Assembly (NCBI RefSeq): GCF_048564905.1
Contig: NC_133006.1
Span: 23,962,001-24,026,000, forward strand
Reading direction: 5' to 3'
Length of the DNA: 64,000 bases
DNA from: Vicugna pacos
Taxonomy: Eukaryota; Chordata; Mammalia; Artiodactyla; Camelidae
In this document: positions 1 to 11,859 of the stretch, in pieces
How the letters are laid out: the number at the start of each line of letters is the position of its first letter
Numbering within the stretch: the first letter of the stretch is position 1
Translations under genes and position numbers: made by a program
The notes under the pieces: model-generated
The model's input: only the letters and a program-made list of their open reading frames with translations
What the model was told of the DNA's origin: nothing
Database searches by the model: none

Positions 1-116
1 AGGAAGGAAAAGAGGCTGAGGCACAAGCACCTTCTGGAGCCCTGGGGGCCCCCTGCCTTCTTGGGGAGCGCCTCCTCCGCCAGCTCCACGTCCCGGATCA
101 TGCTTTCAGTGCTCAT
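1..116 (-). CDS. TNF: Tumour necrosis factor, first coding exon (partial, 5' end of the gene)
   Basis: Reading the minus strand from the ATG at 114-116 gives [20 protein letters not shown] followed by [18 protein letters not shown]. This is the cytoplasmic N-terminus of pro-TNF and the start of its transmembrane signal anchor. About 38 codons are present; the rest of exon 1 and exons 2-4 lie beyond the left edge. TNF is a type II membrane trimer that is shed by ADAM17 and signals through TNFR1/TNFR2. The start is the family's standard ATG, with a purine at -3. It lies just downstream of LTA on the same strand, as in other mammals. The visible part shows no damage. Identification rests on near-identity to the known N-terminus and on the neighbouring genes. 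Confidence 0.97.
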   Translation of the reverse strand, partial: MSTESMIRDVELAEEALPKKAGGPQGSRRCLCLSLFSF

Positions 117-418
117 GGTGTCTTCTTCAAAGGGTCTTTCTTCCAGCTGGGAGATGGTAGAGCCTTGGGGCAGCGTGTGTTAGAGAGAGAGTCGCCCGGC
201 TGCCTGTCGGGGGTGTGTTTTCTGAGAGGTTGTTTCCAGGGGGGTCTGGAGTTGCTTTTCTCTCTCCTGGCTGGTACCCTGGTGTCCTCGCTCTGGGAGC
301 TTCTGCTGGCTGGGTGTGCAGACAGCTGCATTTATACGCCCTGGGGTGAGAGGAGGGCGGGGATAGACTCTCATTCAACCAGCGGAAAACTTCCTTGGTG
401 GAGAAACCCATGAGCTCA
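117..418 (-). promoter_or_regulatory. TNF: TNF 5' UTR and core promoter (TATA, Ets/NFAT, kappaB3, CRE)
   Basis: On the minus strand a TATA box (tataaa, 331-336) sits about 26-31 bases upstream of a CAGAAGCTCCC segment near 305, which matches the known TNF start site. The 5' UTR is therefore roughly 117-305. Further upstream are the sites known from the proximal TNF promoter, in order: the Ets/NFAT element ggaagttttcc (384-394), kappaB3 gggtttctcc (400-409) and a palindromic CRE-like tgagctca (411-418). All three match the human arrangement closely. Binding is inferred from the motifs. Confidence 0.9.
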
Positions 419-1579
419 TCTGGAGGAAGCGGTAGTGGGCCCTACACCTTCTGTCTTGGTTTCTTCTCCATCGTGGGGGCGGGGGTTTGGAAAGTTGGGG
501 ACACCCAGGCATCAAGGATACTTCCTACCCTCCTCACCCAGATTCTGAAGGGGGCTCACTGGGCCAGTTCCTGCTGTGTATGTGGGACCCTACGGGCTGG
601 GCCCTCATTCCCCTCTGCCCCTCACCCTAATTTCTATTGTTTCCATTTCTTTGGTGACAAGGTCTGTGGCTTATTTCTCTCTGATTTCTAGACAGGACTC
701 CTATAGGGGTTGAACTAGAAATGAGAGGGGCTTCAGAAAACAGTCCTTAATAGCAAACGTGGGAGAAGAGGTACTGGGTCCTGAGATGTGTATTTGGGTT
801 CTTTGAGGGGAAAGGAAGTAGGAGAAAGGGGAGCTTAGGCTCTGCAGAGACTAGGGGAGGAGCACAGGGATGAGCCTGGGACAGTCCCAGAGGGAGTCAA
901 AGCAACGCTGGGAAATCACAAACCCCACCAGAGCAGGCCTTCTCCTTTCACTCTGACGGGGGACTCACCAGAACTCTGGTGCTGGTTTCAGTTTTGGCAT
1001 CCAAGGGAATGTGAGACTCTGATTTTTGCATGAAGTCCCCACCCCTCAGAGTCCCTGTGTGTGCCCATGTATCCCCAAAGAATTCCTGGAGACAGCCCTG
1101 GACCTCGGAGCCCCTGTGCGGGACCATGTCTCCTCAAATGTCCCCTGAATTCCCCAGCCTCCTCGCCTTGGATGCTCTCCCACCTCTCATGGCTCTTGCC
1201 TGACCGTGTCTGTCTGCCAGGGGGTCCTCATACCCCACCCCATAGTCCTCAACACCCTTCAGGGTGGTCACTGCTCCCCAGAGGCCTCCTGTAAACCCCA
1301 TTCCTCAGACCATCTCCACGTGGCCATATCTGCCAGGGGTCCCTGACGCAGTCCTCCAGACCTTGGACCTGCTTCTTTGCTTTGTCTTCGCAGCTTATCC
1401 TCATTTCCCCTGCAGTGACCTGGCTGCCCCACCCCCGCGAGTCCACCATATTTCCCCCAAGCCCCTTAGGCCTCTGTGTACGCACACCGCTTCTGAACCC
1501 TCTGATTCCTGTCCTCCCACCATTCCTTCGAGACTTCTGGAGAATTCTCCCTTCCCAGACAGACAGACGCAGGCAGACA
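419..1579. other. TNF-LTA intergenic spacer, no gene seen
   Basis: This holds the upstream TNF promoter region and the spacer to the LTA polyadenylation site. It is moderately GC-rich. I recognise no coding exon or mobile element here. Confidence 0.6.
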
Positions 1580-1598
1580 GCATTTCAGAGAAAAGAGG

Positions 1599-1604
1599 TT
1601 TATT
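1599..1604 (-). terminator. LTA: LTA polyadenylation signal (AATAAA)
   Basis: The plus-strand tttatt reads AATAAA on the minus strand, about 610 bases after the LTA stop codon, so the LTA 3' UTR would run from 2215 to about 1580. No better signal lies closer to the stop. Confidence 0.7.
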
Positions 1605-1828
1605 GGGCTTCATCAGAGGTTGGATGTTTCCTCCTGGGCTGTCCAGTCAAGCAGTTGCTGACTCTTAACAGCCTTTCACTTCCTTCTAGACCCCCTTGGT
1701 CCCTCAGATCCACTTTTTTTCCTCTCTCCCTAGGTCATTCTTATGACGACGCCCTCTCAACTCTTCATCCCTTGGGCATATTTTTCTCTTTCTTCTGTCC
1801 CTCTATTACTCCCTTCTCTCCATCCTCC

Positions 1829-1844
1829 ATAAATAAATAATTTA
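1829..1844 (-). promoter_or_regulatory. LTA: AU-rich element in the LTA 3' UTR
   Basis: On the minus strand this reads taaattatttatttat, with overlapping ATTTA pentamers. A further taaat-type pentamer lies near 1856-1866. Such elements make cytokine mRNAs unstable (TTP/HuR binding), so short-lived LTA mRNA is expected. The role is inferred from the motif and its position. Confidence 0.65.
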
Positions 1845-2215
1845 ATTTTTCACCTTCATAAATAACCCACCCCCTGCCTCCAGTCATCCCCCCAAGCTCC
1901 CTCATGTGTCCCTCCGCTTCCATGTCCAGGGCGAGCCCCCCCCCCCCCCAGACTGGCAGGACTGGTGAAGGGCTCTGGGTGGGCATTTCTACGCAGGCTT
2001 GAAATCCTCAACGGAGCATCCAGGGTGATTCAGGGAGTGTGGTCTCCTGGAGTGCCGATAATTCCTTCTTTGGAACCTCCAGGTGCTGAGAGAGAGGGGA
2101 AGACTTGAGATTGTTGGAATGGTCAGAGGAGAGGCATGGTGACCCCCTGAAGTGGTCAGAATGGAGGCAAATGGGGAGAAGGCCTTGAAACCAATTTTCT
2201 TCTTTCCAGATTTTT

Positions 2216-3142
2216 CTACAGAGCAAAGGCTCCAAAGAATACGCTACTGGGGCTGAGGAGCAGGTGGGAGATGCCGTCTGTGTGAGTGGATAGCTGGTCT
2301 CCCCGGGTGAGCAGGAACACAGCCCCCTGGTACACCGAGCGCACCCAAGGTCCCTGCGGCCCCGGGCACACGGACTTCTGAGCACTGAGGAGAGGCACGT
2401 GGAAGGGGTACTGGGAGGAGAAGAGCTGGACCTCGTGGGCCAGATAGAGAGGGGTGGGGGTGGCCTTGGGGAAGCAGCCTTCTCCAGAGAAGACCACCTG
2501 GGAGTAGACGAAGTAGAGGCCACTGGTGGGGACCAGGAGGGAATTGTTGCTCAAAGAGAAGCCGTGGCGGAGGAAGGCGCGATCTGTGTTTGCCTTCCAG
2601 CGAAGCAAGTCCTGGGTGCTCGGGTCTCCTAGGAAGAGCCAGAGGGGGTGGGGGTCAGAGCCCTGGGGGTCAGAGGTCTCAATCCCTGAGGAGGGAGGTG
2701 CTAGACTGAGTTCCTGGGGGGTGGTTGGGAGGACGGAAGGAGTGGGATGCCTCTGTTTTGGGGGTGAGGGAAGATGGGGGAAAGCTGGAGGGGATGCTTG
2801 GGTCCCTGAAGGCGAGTAGGAGGAGGGCTGGGGGCTACATGTCCAGGAGGGCAGGTGGGTGTTTACCAACAAGGTGAGCAGCAGGTTTGAGGGTGCCTTG
2901 GGCGAAATGCTTCGGGGGTTGCTGATGGGTAGTCCGTGCAGCTGAGGGTGGGAGTCCCTAGGGGAGAACGGATTTGAGAGAGGATCTAAGGCCCAAGGTT
3001 GGGCTGGGCCACCCCTGTGGCCCTGGTTCTCCTGCTGCCTCACCTGGGCCTCAGGCGGCAGGGCCAGCAGCAGCCCTAGAAGGAGGAGGAGGAGGGGGGT
3101 GCTGCACACCCTCAGGAGGTAGAGACGTCCAGGTGGTGTCAT
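2216..3142 (-). CDS. LTA: Lymphotoxin alpha (TNF-beta)
   Basis: Coding exons (minus): 3142-3044 (33 codons; signal peptide with a leucine core, ending PPEAQ), 2957-2867 (91 nt) and 2628-2216 (413 nt, stop TAG at 2216-2218). They sum to 603 nt, or 200 residues; human LTA has 205 and the difference is a short gap at the start of coding exon 2. All splice sites are GT/AG and phases fit. The last exon encodes the TNF-homology domain: [10 protein letters not shown], the sequon [29 protein letters not shown], ending [11 protein letters not shown] is secreted as a homotrimer that binds TNFR1/2, or joins LTB at the cell surface. Two cysteines in the TNF domain (GEGCF and SVCPG) are absent from human mature LTA but align with the TNF disulfide. 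Confidence 0.97.
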   Translation of the reverse strand: MTPPGRLYLLRVCSTPLLLLLLGLLLALPPEAQVRQQENQGHRGGPAQPWALDPLSNPFSPRDSHPQLHGLPISNPRSISPKAPSNLLLTLLVNTHLPSWTCSPQPSSYSPSGTQASPPAFPHLPSPPKQRHPTPSVLPTTPQELSLAPPSSGIETSDPQGSDPHPLWLFLGDPSTQDLLRWKANTDRAFLRHGFSLSNNSLLVPTSGLYFVYSQVVFSGEGCFPKATPTPLYLAHEVQLFSSQYPFHVPLLSAQKSVCPGPQGPWVRSVYQGAVFLLTRGDQLSTHTDGISHLLLSPSSVFFGAFAL

Positions 3143-3526
3143 GGGGAGAACCTGCGGGGGAAAGAGACAGTGAGCGGGGCGGGGCACGATGCGGAAGACG
3201 GGCCTCCCGCCTGCAGAGACCGCCACCCTGAGAGACGGGGTGGCAGACAGAGAAGGGGACAAGATGCAGTCAGGGAAACCCCGAGGTGAGCAGGGGGAGA
3301 CAGAGAGAAACAGACAGGGAGGGAAGAGAGAGGGATGGGGCAGGAACACAGAGAGTGTGCCAGAGGCTGGCAGATAGTCAGAGAGAGGGAACAAACCAAA
3401 ACCAAACCCACCAAGGCCCAGCGGGGAGGTGCAGGAGGGGTCAGGGCACGGGGGAGGGACCGAACCCAGGGGGGAAGGAGTCCACCCGCCAGGGCAGCCC
3501 AGGGAGATGGGGCGGGAGAGTCTCAC

Positions 3527-3644
3527 CTGCTGTGTGGGGCCTCTTGGCCCGGACGCCTGGGTCCCTTTATAGAGGAAGCGGCAGTGGCAGCGTGGCAGGC
3601 GGCGGGCGGGTTCTAGGCCGGGGCTGGGGCCCGGGGAAGCCCCC
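3527..3644 (-). promoter_or_regulatory. LTA: LTA promoter with TATA box and kappaB site; 5' non-coding exon
   Basis: On the minus strand a TATA box (tataaag, 3565-3571) precedes a short non-coding exon ending at 3527 (cagcag then gtgagact donor). Upstream at 3633-3644 is gggggcttcccc, identical to the NF-kappaB site known in the human LTA promoter. Start site about 3540, estimated from TATA spacing. The leader intron runs from 3526 to just before the start codon; its acceptor is not certain. Confidence 0.8.
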
Positions 3645-4435
3645 AGGGCTTAGAAGATGCTGCTGTTTCAGTCGAAGGCAGGAAAGGCTGAGGCCTAGGA
3701 GAGAACCGCAGGCTGGGGGCTCAGACGACTGAGTTCTGGGAAAGGGAGTCGGGGTCAGGGGAACCGTGGGCTGGGAGGGCCAGGGAGTGGGGTCAGGCTT
3801 AGGAGTTCCAGAGAAGGGACAGTAAATTCAGAGGAGGAGAAGGGGAGCAGCTGGGGTGTGGGCTGGTCGCCCGGTTCCCTGAAGAGCGATTATGTATAAC
3901 ACCTTTGCACCCTTGGCTGATTACAGGCTTCTCTCTGTGCACATTTCCTCCTCTGGTACCCCTGTCCTTGTCCCAAAAGGCTCAAGTCACATTTGTCCCA
4001 GTATGTGTATTTTCCAGCTCATCTGGCAGATTTCACATCAAGAAGTTCCACTAGATACCCTCCTGCCTGGGGCATCCTGGTTTATGCCTGTTGTCTTGGT
4101 AGAAATATTCATGGAGCCCCCTTTTGAGCTCAGAAGTATCCTGGTTTGGAAAATCCTATTCAAGGATGAGGCAAGGAACTCACATATGATGAGATTTTGT
4201 CTTAACTGTTGAAGGATGTTCTCCACCTCATCCCACCCTTAGGTGGGCCCCACAGATCAGACTTATAAACTGTGCCTTCCACACAAATACACTCCAGGAT
4301 CAAGGAAAGTGGCAACTTCTAAAGTTCTCTATAGGGGAGGCTTCAGAATCCCACACAGATAGAGCTTAAGGGTGGGTGACCTGGGGTGGGGAGGCAGGCA
4401 GTGAAGAGACTTATCAATGTAACGTCAATGAATGC
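3645..4435. other. LTA upstream region, no gene seen
   Basis: Unique-looking sequence upstream of LTA. The short ORFs here have no recognisable protein features. Confidence 0.5.
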
Positions 4436-4439
4436 ACTG

Positions 4440-4960
4440 TTGTAAAATCATTAAGGATTTCCACCTTTTATTGATGTAGACCTTAGGTACAGTGAGGTGC
4501 ACTTCTCCTAAGTGGATAGCCTGATGAATTTTTTCATCTGTTTATAGCCATGTAGCCACCACCCAGTGCAACATATTTTTAGGTCCCCAGAACATTCTCT
4601 CGGACCCTCTCCCAGTTCATATCTTTCAAAGATAACCAACCACTTTCTGACCTCTATCACTATAGACTAGTTCTTCCTGCTTTTGAACTTCATATAAATG
4701 AAATCCTGTAGACTGTACTCATCTGTGTTTGGCTTCTTTCACTCAAAATTACATTTGTGAGACTAGTCTATATGGCTGTATGCAGCAGTAGTAATTTTTA
4801 TTTCACTCTGATGCAATATTCTATTATGAGAATATACTCTAACTTACTTATCTATTCTTCTGTTGATGGGCATTCCATTGGTCTCTAGTTTTTAGCTAGT
4901 ATGAAAAACGTTGATATGAACATTCTCGAACATGAGCCAGTTTTCGCTTAGCTTGTAGGT
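4440..4960 (-). mobile_element. Old L1 3'-end fragment
   Basis: The plus strand reads the antisense of a LINE-1 3' region, with phrases such as aacttcatataaatgaaatc, ggcttctttcactcaaaatt and ctgttgatgggcattccatt. Strong divergence from the consensus I remember suggests a mammalian-era L1M-type copy. Boundaries are approximate. Confidence 0.6.
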
Positions 4961-5329
4961 TGCAGGTTTTTAAAAAAAGGAAGGTTTCTAAAGATGATTT
5001 TAGTCACGTTTTGTAAGACTGAGAAAGTAACAATTGGCTGCCTCAATTATTATTATTGTTCTTACTTGTTATGCTTTCATTTGGAAGGTTTTGGAGGGCC
5101 TGGGGCTGGGGATGGTGGTGATGGAGGCTAAAGCTCTCCCTCTGTTACACTGGGCAGAAAGTTCCTGAAGGGTCCTGGGGTCCGGTGGCACATACAGGAT
5201 ATTCAGGGTGTGCATGAGTTATTTTTCTATTTTCCTTCCCCTCCTTGAGGCCTTGAAACTTTGTCTTTCATGCCTTACTAGTCTAACCTATTAGTTCTTT
5301 TCGTTCTCATTCCATCTCTTTGGTTTTCT

Positions 5330-6010
5330 CTCTATTTCACAAACATTTATTGAGCAGCTACACAAGGCATTGAGGAGATGAACATGAAGGACAGTCCCTT
5401 GATCTCTGGGAGCCCAAAGACCAGTGTAGGAGACACAATTATCAGATAATTACAATAAAGTGTGATACATTCTGTGACAGAGGGCTTATGGCAGCCCATA
5501 GAAAAGCCATCGAACTTGGCCTGGGGGAGAGGTGATTCAGGCATCTTATGAAGGGAAAGAAGACGGTGAAACGCATTCGAGATAGAGGGAAGAGAAGGTG
5601 CAAAGACTGGATGTAAAAGAGTATGAAGTGTGCTAACATGTGCAAGCGGGTACAAACAGAAGGAGCAGAGATGAGGCTTGGGAGGTAAGCTGAGAACACA
5701 TCCTGGGGGGTTTAAACCCAAGAAAGGAGGTTTGGATTTCCTTCTAAATAGGATGGGGAGCCACCAAAAATTTTAAGTGAGAGAGGAACCCACCCAGATT
5801 GGTATATTTTTAAAAAATGAGCCTGGAAGCTACACGAAGAAGGAATTGAGAAAGTAAGGATGGGTAAAACATCTGGAATTGAGGTATGGGAGTTGAGGGG
5901 CTGGAGGGGAAACCAGAAGTGCGGAGGGTTTTGCAACAACCCAGCAAGGAAGTGACAGGAGCCTGCCTTTATGTCAAGGCAGCAGTAGGAGAATGGAAAG
6001 GAGAGTTTCT
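5330..6010 (-). mobile_element. L2 LINE fragment (antisense)
   Basis: Begins with catttattgagcagctacac, the antisense L2 3' end, then runs through the typical purine-rich antisense tract (gtgcaaagactgg, gatggggagccacc). Very old and diverged. Its several short ORFs are shadows. Confidence 0.5.
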
Positions 6011-6654
6011 AGGCAAAACCTCCAGGTCTTGGTGGCTGACCAAATGTGACAGAGAAAGACGCATAGCCACAGATCCCTCTTTTAAATATCTTGATCTGTA
6101 TCTTGGTTTCATTTTATTTCTCTTAACCTCATTGTTTCTTTTGTCACTGTTGGCCTCCCTCTTGGTCCCTGCTCCTTTCCTTTCCTGTGTCCCTTCCTCT
6201 AGAGTCCCTTTTTCTTCCATCAGTCTCTTTCTGCCTCTCCAGTGGTGGGAGCTGATGGACTGAGAGACCTGAGCTGTATTAAAATATAAAATGGTGTTGC
6301 CGTTAATGGTAAGAAATAGAGAGAAAGGGAGAAACTTCAATCAGAGAGGAAGACTGGGGCATTGAGGGACAAAAAAGGGAAGGCGAGGAGGAAAAAAGAA
6401 GGAAGGACAAGAACTGGGCCAAGGCTCCTTGTCACGGGTGTTTGCGATGTGCTGAAGGACGTTCCCTGAGATGGGCCAATCTTGGTTTCAATCTCAGTTT
6501 CAGAGGTTGTGTGAAATTTGGTTTCTTTCTTGAGGAGGCCAGCAGTTGGTTTGGGGCTTTCCCTGGGTGGGAGGGGTGATGACTGGAGTCTTGTGCCCCA
6601 AACTTAGGGAAATACAGTTTCTATAGTGGTCTCTGAGGAGGAACTAGTGAAATC

Positions 6655-6975
6655 TCTGAGCCCTCCAAATGAGGTTGAACTGACATTAGACTCAAAGTTG
6701 AACTTCGCCTCAAAACCTAAAGTGGGATTTAATGCCAACTTTGATCCTAACCCATCTTTAACCTCAACTCAAATCACAACTCAAACTCAACCCTAACCTC
6801 AAATATAAACACAGTTCAATAGATGAATCCCCAAATAAACTTATCCTCTAAACAAACCCGACCCTGTTTCTAGAGCTAGTCTGGAAATCAACTCATCCCC
6901 ATGCTTAACCCTATAGTTAAACCTGACTCTAAATGTAAGTTCAGTCTGAGCCACAAACCCAAAGTTGAGCTTTAT
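6655..6975. repeat. Degenerate AAC(C)CTAA/AACTCAA low-complexity tract
   Basis: About 320 bases in which short motifs such as aactcaa, aaccctaa, aacctcaa and their close variants recur with no fixed period (for example cctcaactcaaatcacaact, caaccctaacctcaaat, cttaaccctatagttaaacc). It is depleted in G on the plus strand. It is either a decayed minisatellite or a telomere-like tract; I cannot tell which. Confidence 0.5.
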
Positions 6976-7014
6976 TCTGCTTTTACTCCATTATTCACCC
7001 AAGCCTCCATTTAA

Positions 7015-8090
7015 TAATTGAGTCTTACTTGAGTGCTTACTATGTGCTGAGCACTGTTCTAGGCAGTAGGGACATAGTGGCTAACAAGTCAGACAAGGAA
7101 CCTGCACTCATGGAGCTGACATTCTAGTGAGGCAAGGCAGAAAAGAAATACACTGAAGATGAAATCAGTAAGCAGTGCTATGAGGAAATAAGACAGGGTC
7201 ATATGATACGAATGGCAGGGAACTATTTTAGACACAGGAAAGTCCTTCTTGAGTAAATGGCATTTTAAGCTGAGACCCAAATGATAGGAGTGGCTGAGTG
7301 AAGGTTTGTGGAAGGAGCTTTCCAGGAAAGGGAATAGCTATTGCAAGGGCCGGAAGGTGGAAATGAACTGGGGCTGTTGAGGAACAGAGAGGAGGCCAGT
7401 GTGGCTGGAACAGAGAGAGTGGGAGATGAGTGGGGAATGAGGTCATAGAGGAGGGGCAAGGGCCAGATCACACAAGGCCATGTAAGGATGGGTAAAGCAT
7501 CTGGATTTTACTCAACCATGAGAAACTTTGGAGGGTGTCTATGTATGTGTAAATGTATGAATGTGTGCATATGAGACAGAGAGAGGTGTAGGTATGAGGT
7601 ACAGGTGATTGGATTTATGTTTTTAAAAGATCATCGTGGCTGCTGTGTTTAGACTGGACTGTAGCGGGGAAGATTGCAAGCAGGGACACCAGTTAGGAGG
7701 CAATGCAGTCATCCTGGAGAGAAGATGGTGGTAGCCATGAAGATGGAGAGAAGTAGACAAATTTGGGATATATTGGGATATATTTCAGGGGCAGAATTGA
7801 TAAGATCAGAAGATTGACTGGATGAATGGTGTTGGAGGTGAGGTGGGGAGACTGGGAGAGAAGCGGGATTCTGATGGGATGGGAGAACTAGAAGTTCAAT
7901 TTTGGATTTCAGTTTAAATCTATCGGACAGACATTCCAGTCTTGGATGACATTCAAATCTTGCCAAGAGATGTCACTTGGTAGTTGTATATATGAGTAGA
8001 TTTCAGAGGCAATATCAGAACTAGGGTGTCAACACTGGGAACTGTCAGCATGAAGAAAGCCATGGAATTGGAAGAGATACTTTATCTTGC
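7015..8090 (-). mobile_element. L2 LINE fragment, about 1 kb (antisense)
   Basis: Starts with the antisense L2 3' end (gtgcttactatgtgctgagc, actgttctaggcagtaggga) and continues in order through gaggaacagagaggaggcc, ggccagtgtggctggaa, gatcatcgtggctgctgtg and ccagttaggaggcaatgcag. This order matches antisense L2. It is one of the longest ancient LINE copies in the window. Confidence 0.6.
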
Positions 8091-8364
8091 CCATCTCCGT
8101 AAGACCCCTTCAAGGTATTTTATGTTTTCCCTCACAATAAATGCAATGTATCTTCCATTCTAAACTCCAGAAGCAATAGCCTCTTGTGTCCAGAAGCAAA
8201 TCTCTCCAGGCTTTGTCTTCTTCTGAACTCTCACTGGAAATCCTCCCTGGATTCAATTCCCTATCCAACGAAGAATGCTTCTACCATTCCATTTCACAAT
8301 ATTTTATGGAACTCCTTATGTGTTCAAATTCTGTTTCACTTTTGAAAGCATCTTCCTCTGGCAC

Positions 8365-8525
8365 ATTGTCACAATTTTTAAAATTTTATTTATTTATTTA
8401 TTTTTAGGTGGGGAGGGAGATAATTAGGTTTATTTATTTATTTTTAGAGAAGGTACTGGGGATTGAACCTAGGACCTAGTGCAGCTAAGCATGCACTCTA
8501 CCACTTGAGCTATACCCTCCCCTCC
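8365..8525 (-). mobile_element. Camelid tRNA-derived SINE (Vic-1 type)
   Basis: Antisense copy: T-rich tail, then tactggggattgaacctagg, gcatgcactctaccacttga and a pyrimidine-rich head. It is flanked by an 11-base target-site duplication, tcctctggcac, at 8354-8364 and 8526-8536, which supports an intact retroposition event. Confidence 0.9.
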
Positions 8526-8536
8526 TCCTCTGGCAC

Positions 8537-10440
8537 TTTGAAACCTGGCTTTCCCCTAATGATGCTCCTTCTGTCTTGGGAGGTGGGAGGCTGCTCTTTC
8601 TTTCACTTCCATCACTAGGGGCAGGAGGAGTCAGAGGGGAAGCCACTCTTCTCTTCTCTCCACTCTGCACCATTGATAACCTCCTCCTCTTCTTGAAGCC
8701 CATGCCTTTTGCATTTTCCATGTTCTTCCGGTCTTCACAGCACAATCTTCACCAAAATCTCTACCAGGCTCTTAATTTGTATACCTAGCAGTTTTTCTCC
8801 ACATCTCATCCCCTTCTACTAGCTTTAGTGACTTCAAAACCACACAGACATGATGAAATTTACAATCTGGCCTCTCACTGCTTCAAATTTTTCAACTTTC
8901 TCAACAGCATTATAGCCTCTTTCCCTGCTCCACTTTAGCTACCCATAAGCATACCACCCAGAAGGTGGTACCTCACACCTCAGCATCACTTGGAAAGTCT
9001 ACACCTTCAAGATCTTGAACTCTGAATTTTCCCTCTCATCACAACCACCCACTTTTCACACCTTCCACTCTCTCCCTCCCATTGAGTCAGTTCATTCTTG
9101 CCAAGACCTCCATCTTCTTCTTTCCTTGTTTTCCTTGCTTATTTGGTTTAACCTGTACTGTATAGTCAAAAATTCAACTACCTTCACTAGCACTTTAGGA
9201 TCACTGTCTGATATAGGCTACCAAGAAGACCTTGAAAAACTTGATTTCGGTGAACTCGATGGTCTCATGGTTGGGTCTTTCTCCTAGGCTACCAAGCACT
9301 GCAGGAGAGAGTGATGTCACCATAAGAGGCCTGCCTTCTACTGAGCCTGGCCATCTAACCTCAGACAACCCTCAGTGTTCCCTAAACTTTGTTGATTCCC
9401 TTGTTCTACTCCCGCAGGTGATGTTCTAAATCTCCATGCCTCCCTACTTTTTTACTCTCAGTTGGTGATGCTGTCTTTATTGAGCTTAAGACCATTCAAG
9501 GTGGATCTCTTTACCTCCTTCTTTTCCCTTTAGTTAATATTTCATTTTTCCTTTCTTCTTGACTCAGAGACTCTTCCTCCGGTCCAAGGCTGATGCTTTG
9601 TACTCTGTATCCCCCTTCTCTGTCCTTACTATACTCTTTCCCACCTTTGTTATGTTTTCAGTATCTTTCTCTTTTCATGTGCCTTCATTTTACATACTCA
9701 ACTTTACTTCTTGAAAATAAAAAAAGACTCCCCTGGACTCCCTTTTTTCCCTCAAATATCCATTTCATCTCTCACCTTCCTTTTCTGCATGATGTCTCAA
9801 GAGACTAGCCCCCTAACTAACCACTTTTTCGGGAACTGGTAAAATTTTCCTCATCTGTAAAATTCGTGGGTTGAACTAGAGATAACTCTCAGTTATCTTT
9901 TGTAGTCACCATTCTATGACTTTGTCTTTACCACCTCCCTTTCTTCACCTCCCACTCATTCCTCAACCTAGGTAAAGCAATTTCTGCCCCTCTGGTAAGT
10001 GGAAACTGTTTTCTCAAAATTTGTAATCGTCTAGTTCCTGAACCCAAAGGATCCTTTGAACTCTCACCTACTAGGCTTCTTTGAAGCATCAGATGTGGCT
10101 GCCCAGTCTCTGCTTGGCACACCCCTCCTTTGCCCTACTTCTCTGACTGCTCCCCCAACCTCTCTCTTTTATTGGTTCCTCTTTCTTTGATCATCCTCAA
10201 GGCTCTTCTGGCCATTCTCTTTTGGGGGGGGGGATCCTGTTCACTTAGAGGTTGAACCTCCATTGGAAAAGGAACGATGCCATTATTTGTCCCTTCAGCA
10301 GCCCCAACTTTTCTCTTGAGCTCCAAATCTGCTTGCTGGAACTCTCCACCTGAGTATTATGCTAACACCTTAAACTCAGCAGACCTTCTCTGAGCACTTT
10401 ACTACTCTAAGCAGGTGCACCTCCCATCATTACCTGTAGT
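8537..10440. other. Gene-free spacer between LTA and NFKBIL1
   Basis: Pyrimidine-rich on the plus strand, with only short ORFs lacking splice or domain support. A weak MIR-family match (cctcatctgtaaaattcgtg) lies near 9850. Otherwise nothing is recognised. Confidence 0.5.
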
Positions 10441-10454
10441 TGGTATTTGTATAT

Positions 10455-11510
10455 TGTTTGTTTTAGACTGCAAGTCCTGTGAGGGCAGTGACTATTTCAT
10501 TTATACCCATTGTCTAGCAGAGCATCCTGCTCCTATCAGGTCCTTAATAAAAATTTATTGATTGTATGTCTGAAATCAACTCATCTTTCCCCTCAGCCAC
10601 ACATCTTCTTGGTTTAGGGCTTCCGGCATCATCTTTCCAATCCCCTCGGCTCAAAACTTGGAGTCATCTAAGACCCCTCTTCCCTCACTCCCACCATCCA
10701 GGTGGTTGGTTTGTCCTAATGACTTCTCTCCCAAAAGTTTATAAAATCTGTTCCTTCCCTTTAATGCCACTTGGAATGACTGGGACCTAAGTAGACAGGA
10801 CACAAGTTTTGGAGTAAGATAATTTTAATGCTAATTCCACTACTTTTTAGCTGTGACCTTAAGCAAGTTATAGTGTGTGGATAAGCCTCAGTTCCTCAGT
10901 TCCTGTGTATTGGAGAGCCACCACCTACCTTTGGACAGCTGCTGGCAGGATTCTGACGTTAGTTTTGAAAAGGGCTTGACGTGGTTAACATATAGTATGT
11001 GTTCAAAGAATGTCAGCTGTTTTCTTTGTCCCTTGCCTGTACGCCTGCAGCGCTCCCCAGTTCTCCCTCTTCTTCATGGTTGTCACAGCGTCACTGCTCA
11101 CAGGATAAAGTCCAAATCCCTTATGTTGACATTCTGTGTCCTTTCTTCAACACGTGCTCCCTCACACCTGCGCTTCATCTACCTCGGGACACTCATCTTT
11201 CCCGAACGTACACACTCTATTTTCTGATGCCCAGCCTCTGTTCAAGGCGTTTCACTCATCGCTGGAGCCTTTCCTTCTATCACCCTTGCCCGCAGAAATC
11301 CCACCTGTTCATCAGCACCAGCTCAAATGCCCTGTCCCTCTTCAGGGAACCCAGGGTGCCTTCAGTTAGAATTCACCTCCCCTTTCTCTATATCCACCGT
11401 ACCTTACTCTAACATTTACTCAGCATGCCTTGAATCAGTTAATTAGGTATGGGGCCTGCCTCTCTGGTTGGATGTAAACTTGAAGCAGAGTTTGAATTTA
11501 TCTTTGGGCT
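10455..11510 (+). mobile_element. L2 LINE fragments (sense)
   Basis: First piece: the L2 3' end (gactgcaagtcctgtgaggg ... ccttaataaaaatttattga) to about 10562. Second piece, from about 10590: the C-terminal coding part and 3' region of L2 (aaaacttggagtcatctaag, then aggataaagtccaaatccc, then gcctctgttcaaggcgtttc). Both are old and broken by many changes. Confidence 0.5.
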
Positions 11511-11859
11511 ACTTGATGCTCTGCTGAACTGCACTGAATAGAGTCCCTCCCAGACCCTTTTCTTAACCCAAACCTACCACAATTTCAGTCCCCCAGATTA
11601 TCCTCTTCAATCTCACCAGTCTCATTCCCAACCCTGTTTATCTAACTGAACCCCAATGCATTCTCCACTGAGAAGTGATTCCTCATTCCAGCTCTAGAGA
11701 GCAGACAGATGTATACACATCCACCTACCCCAGTGTTTCATTGTAGGCACTGAGTCACCCCTTGGGGATCCCTGGTCCCCCCTCCCCACCCACTCCGTGG
11801 TGGACAGGATGCCTGCTGCCTGGCCCCAGGGGGTCAGAGGAAGCCAGGGCCTCTGGGGC

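Noticed and set aside
2216-3526. A single 436-codon open frame on the minus strand across LTA
   Set aside because: It reads through the LTA introns. The true protein uses three spliced segments of it with GT-AG junctions and matches LTA exactly only when spliced.
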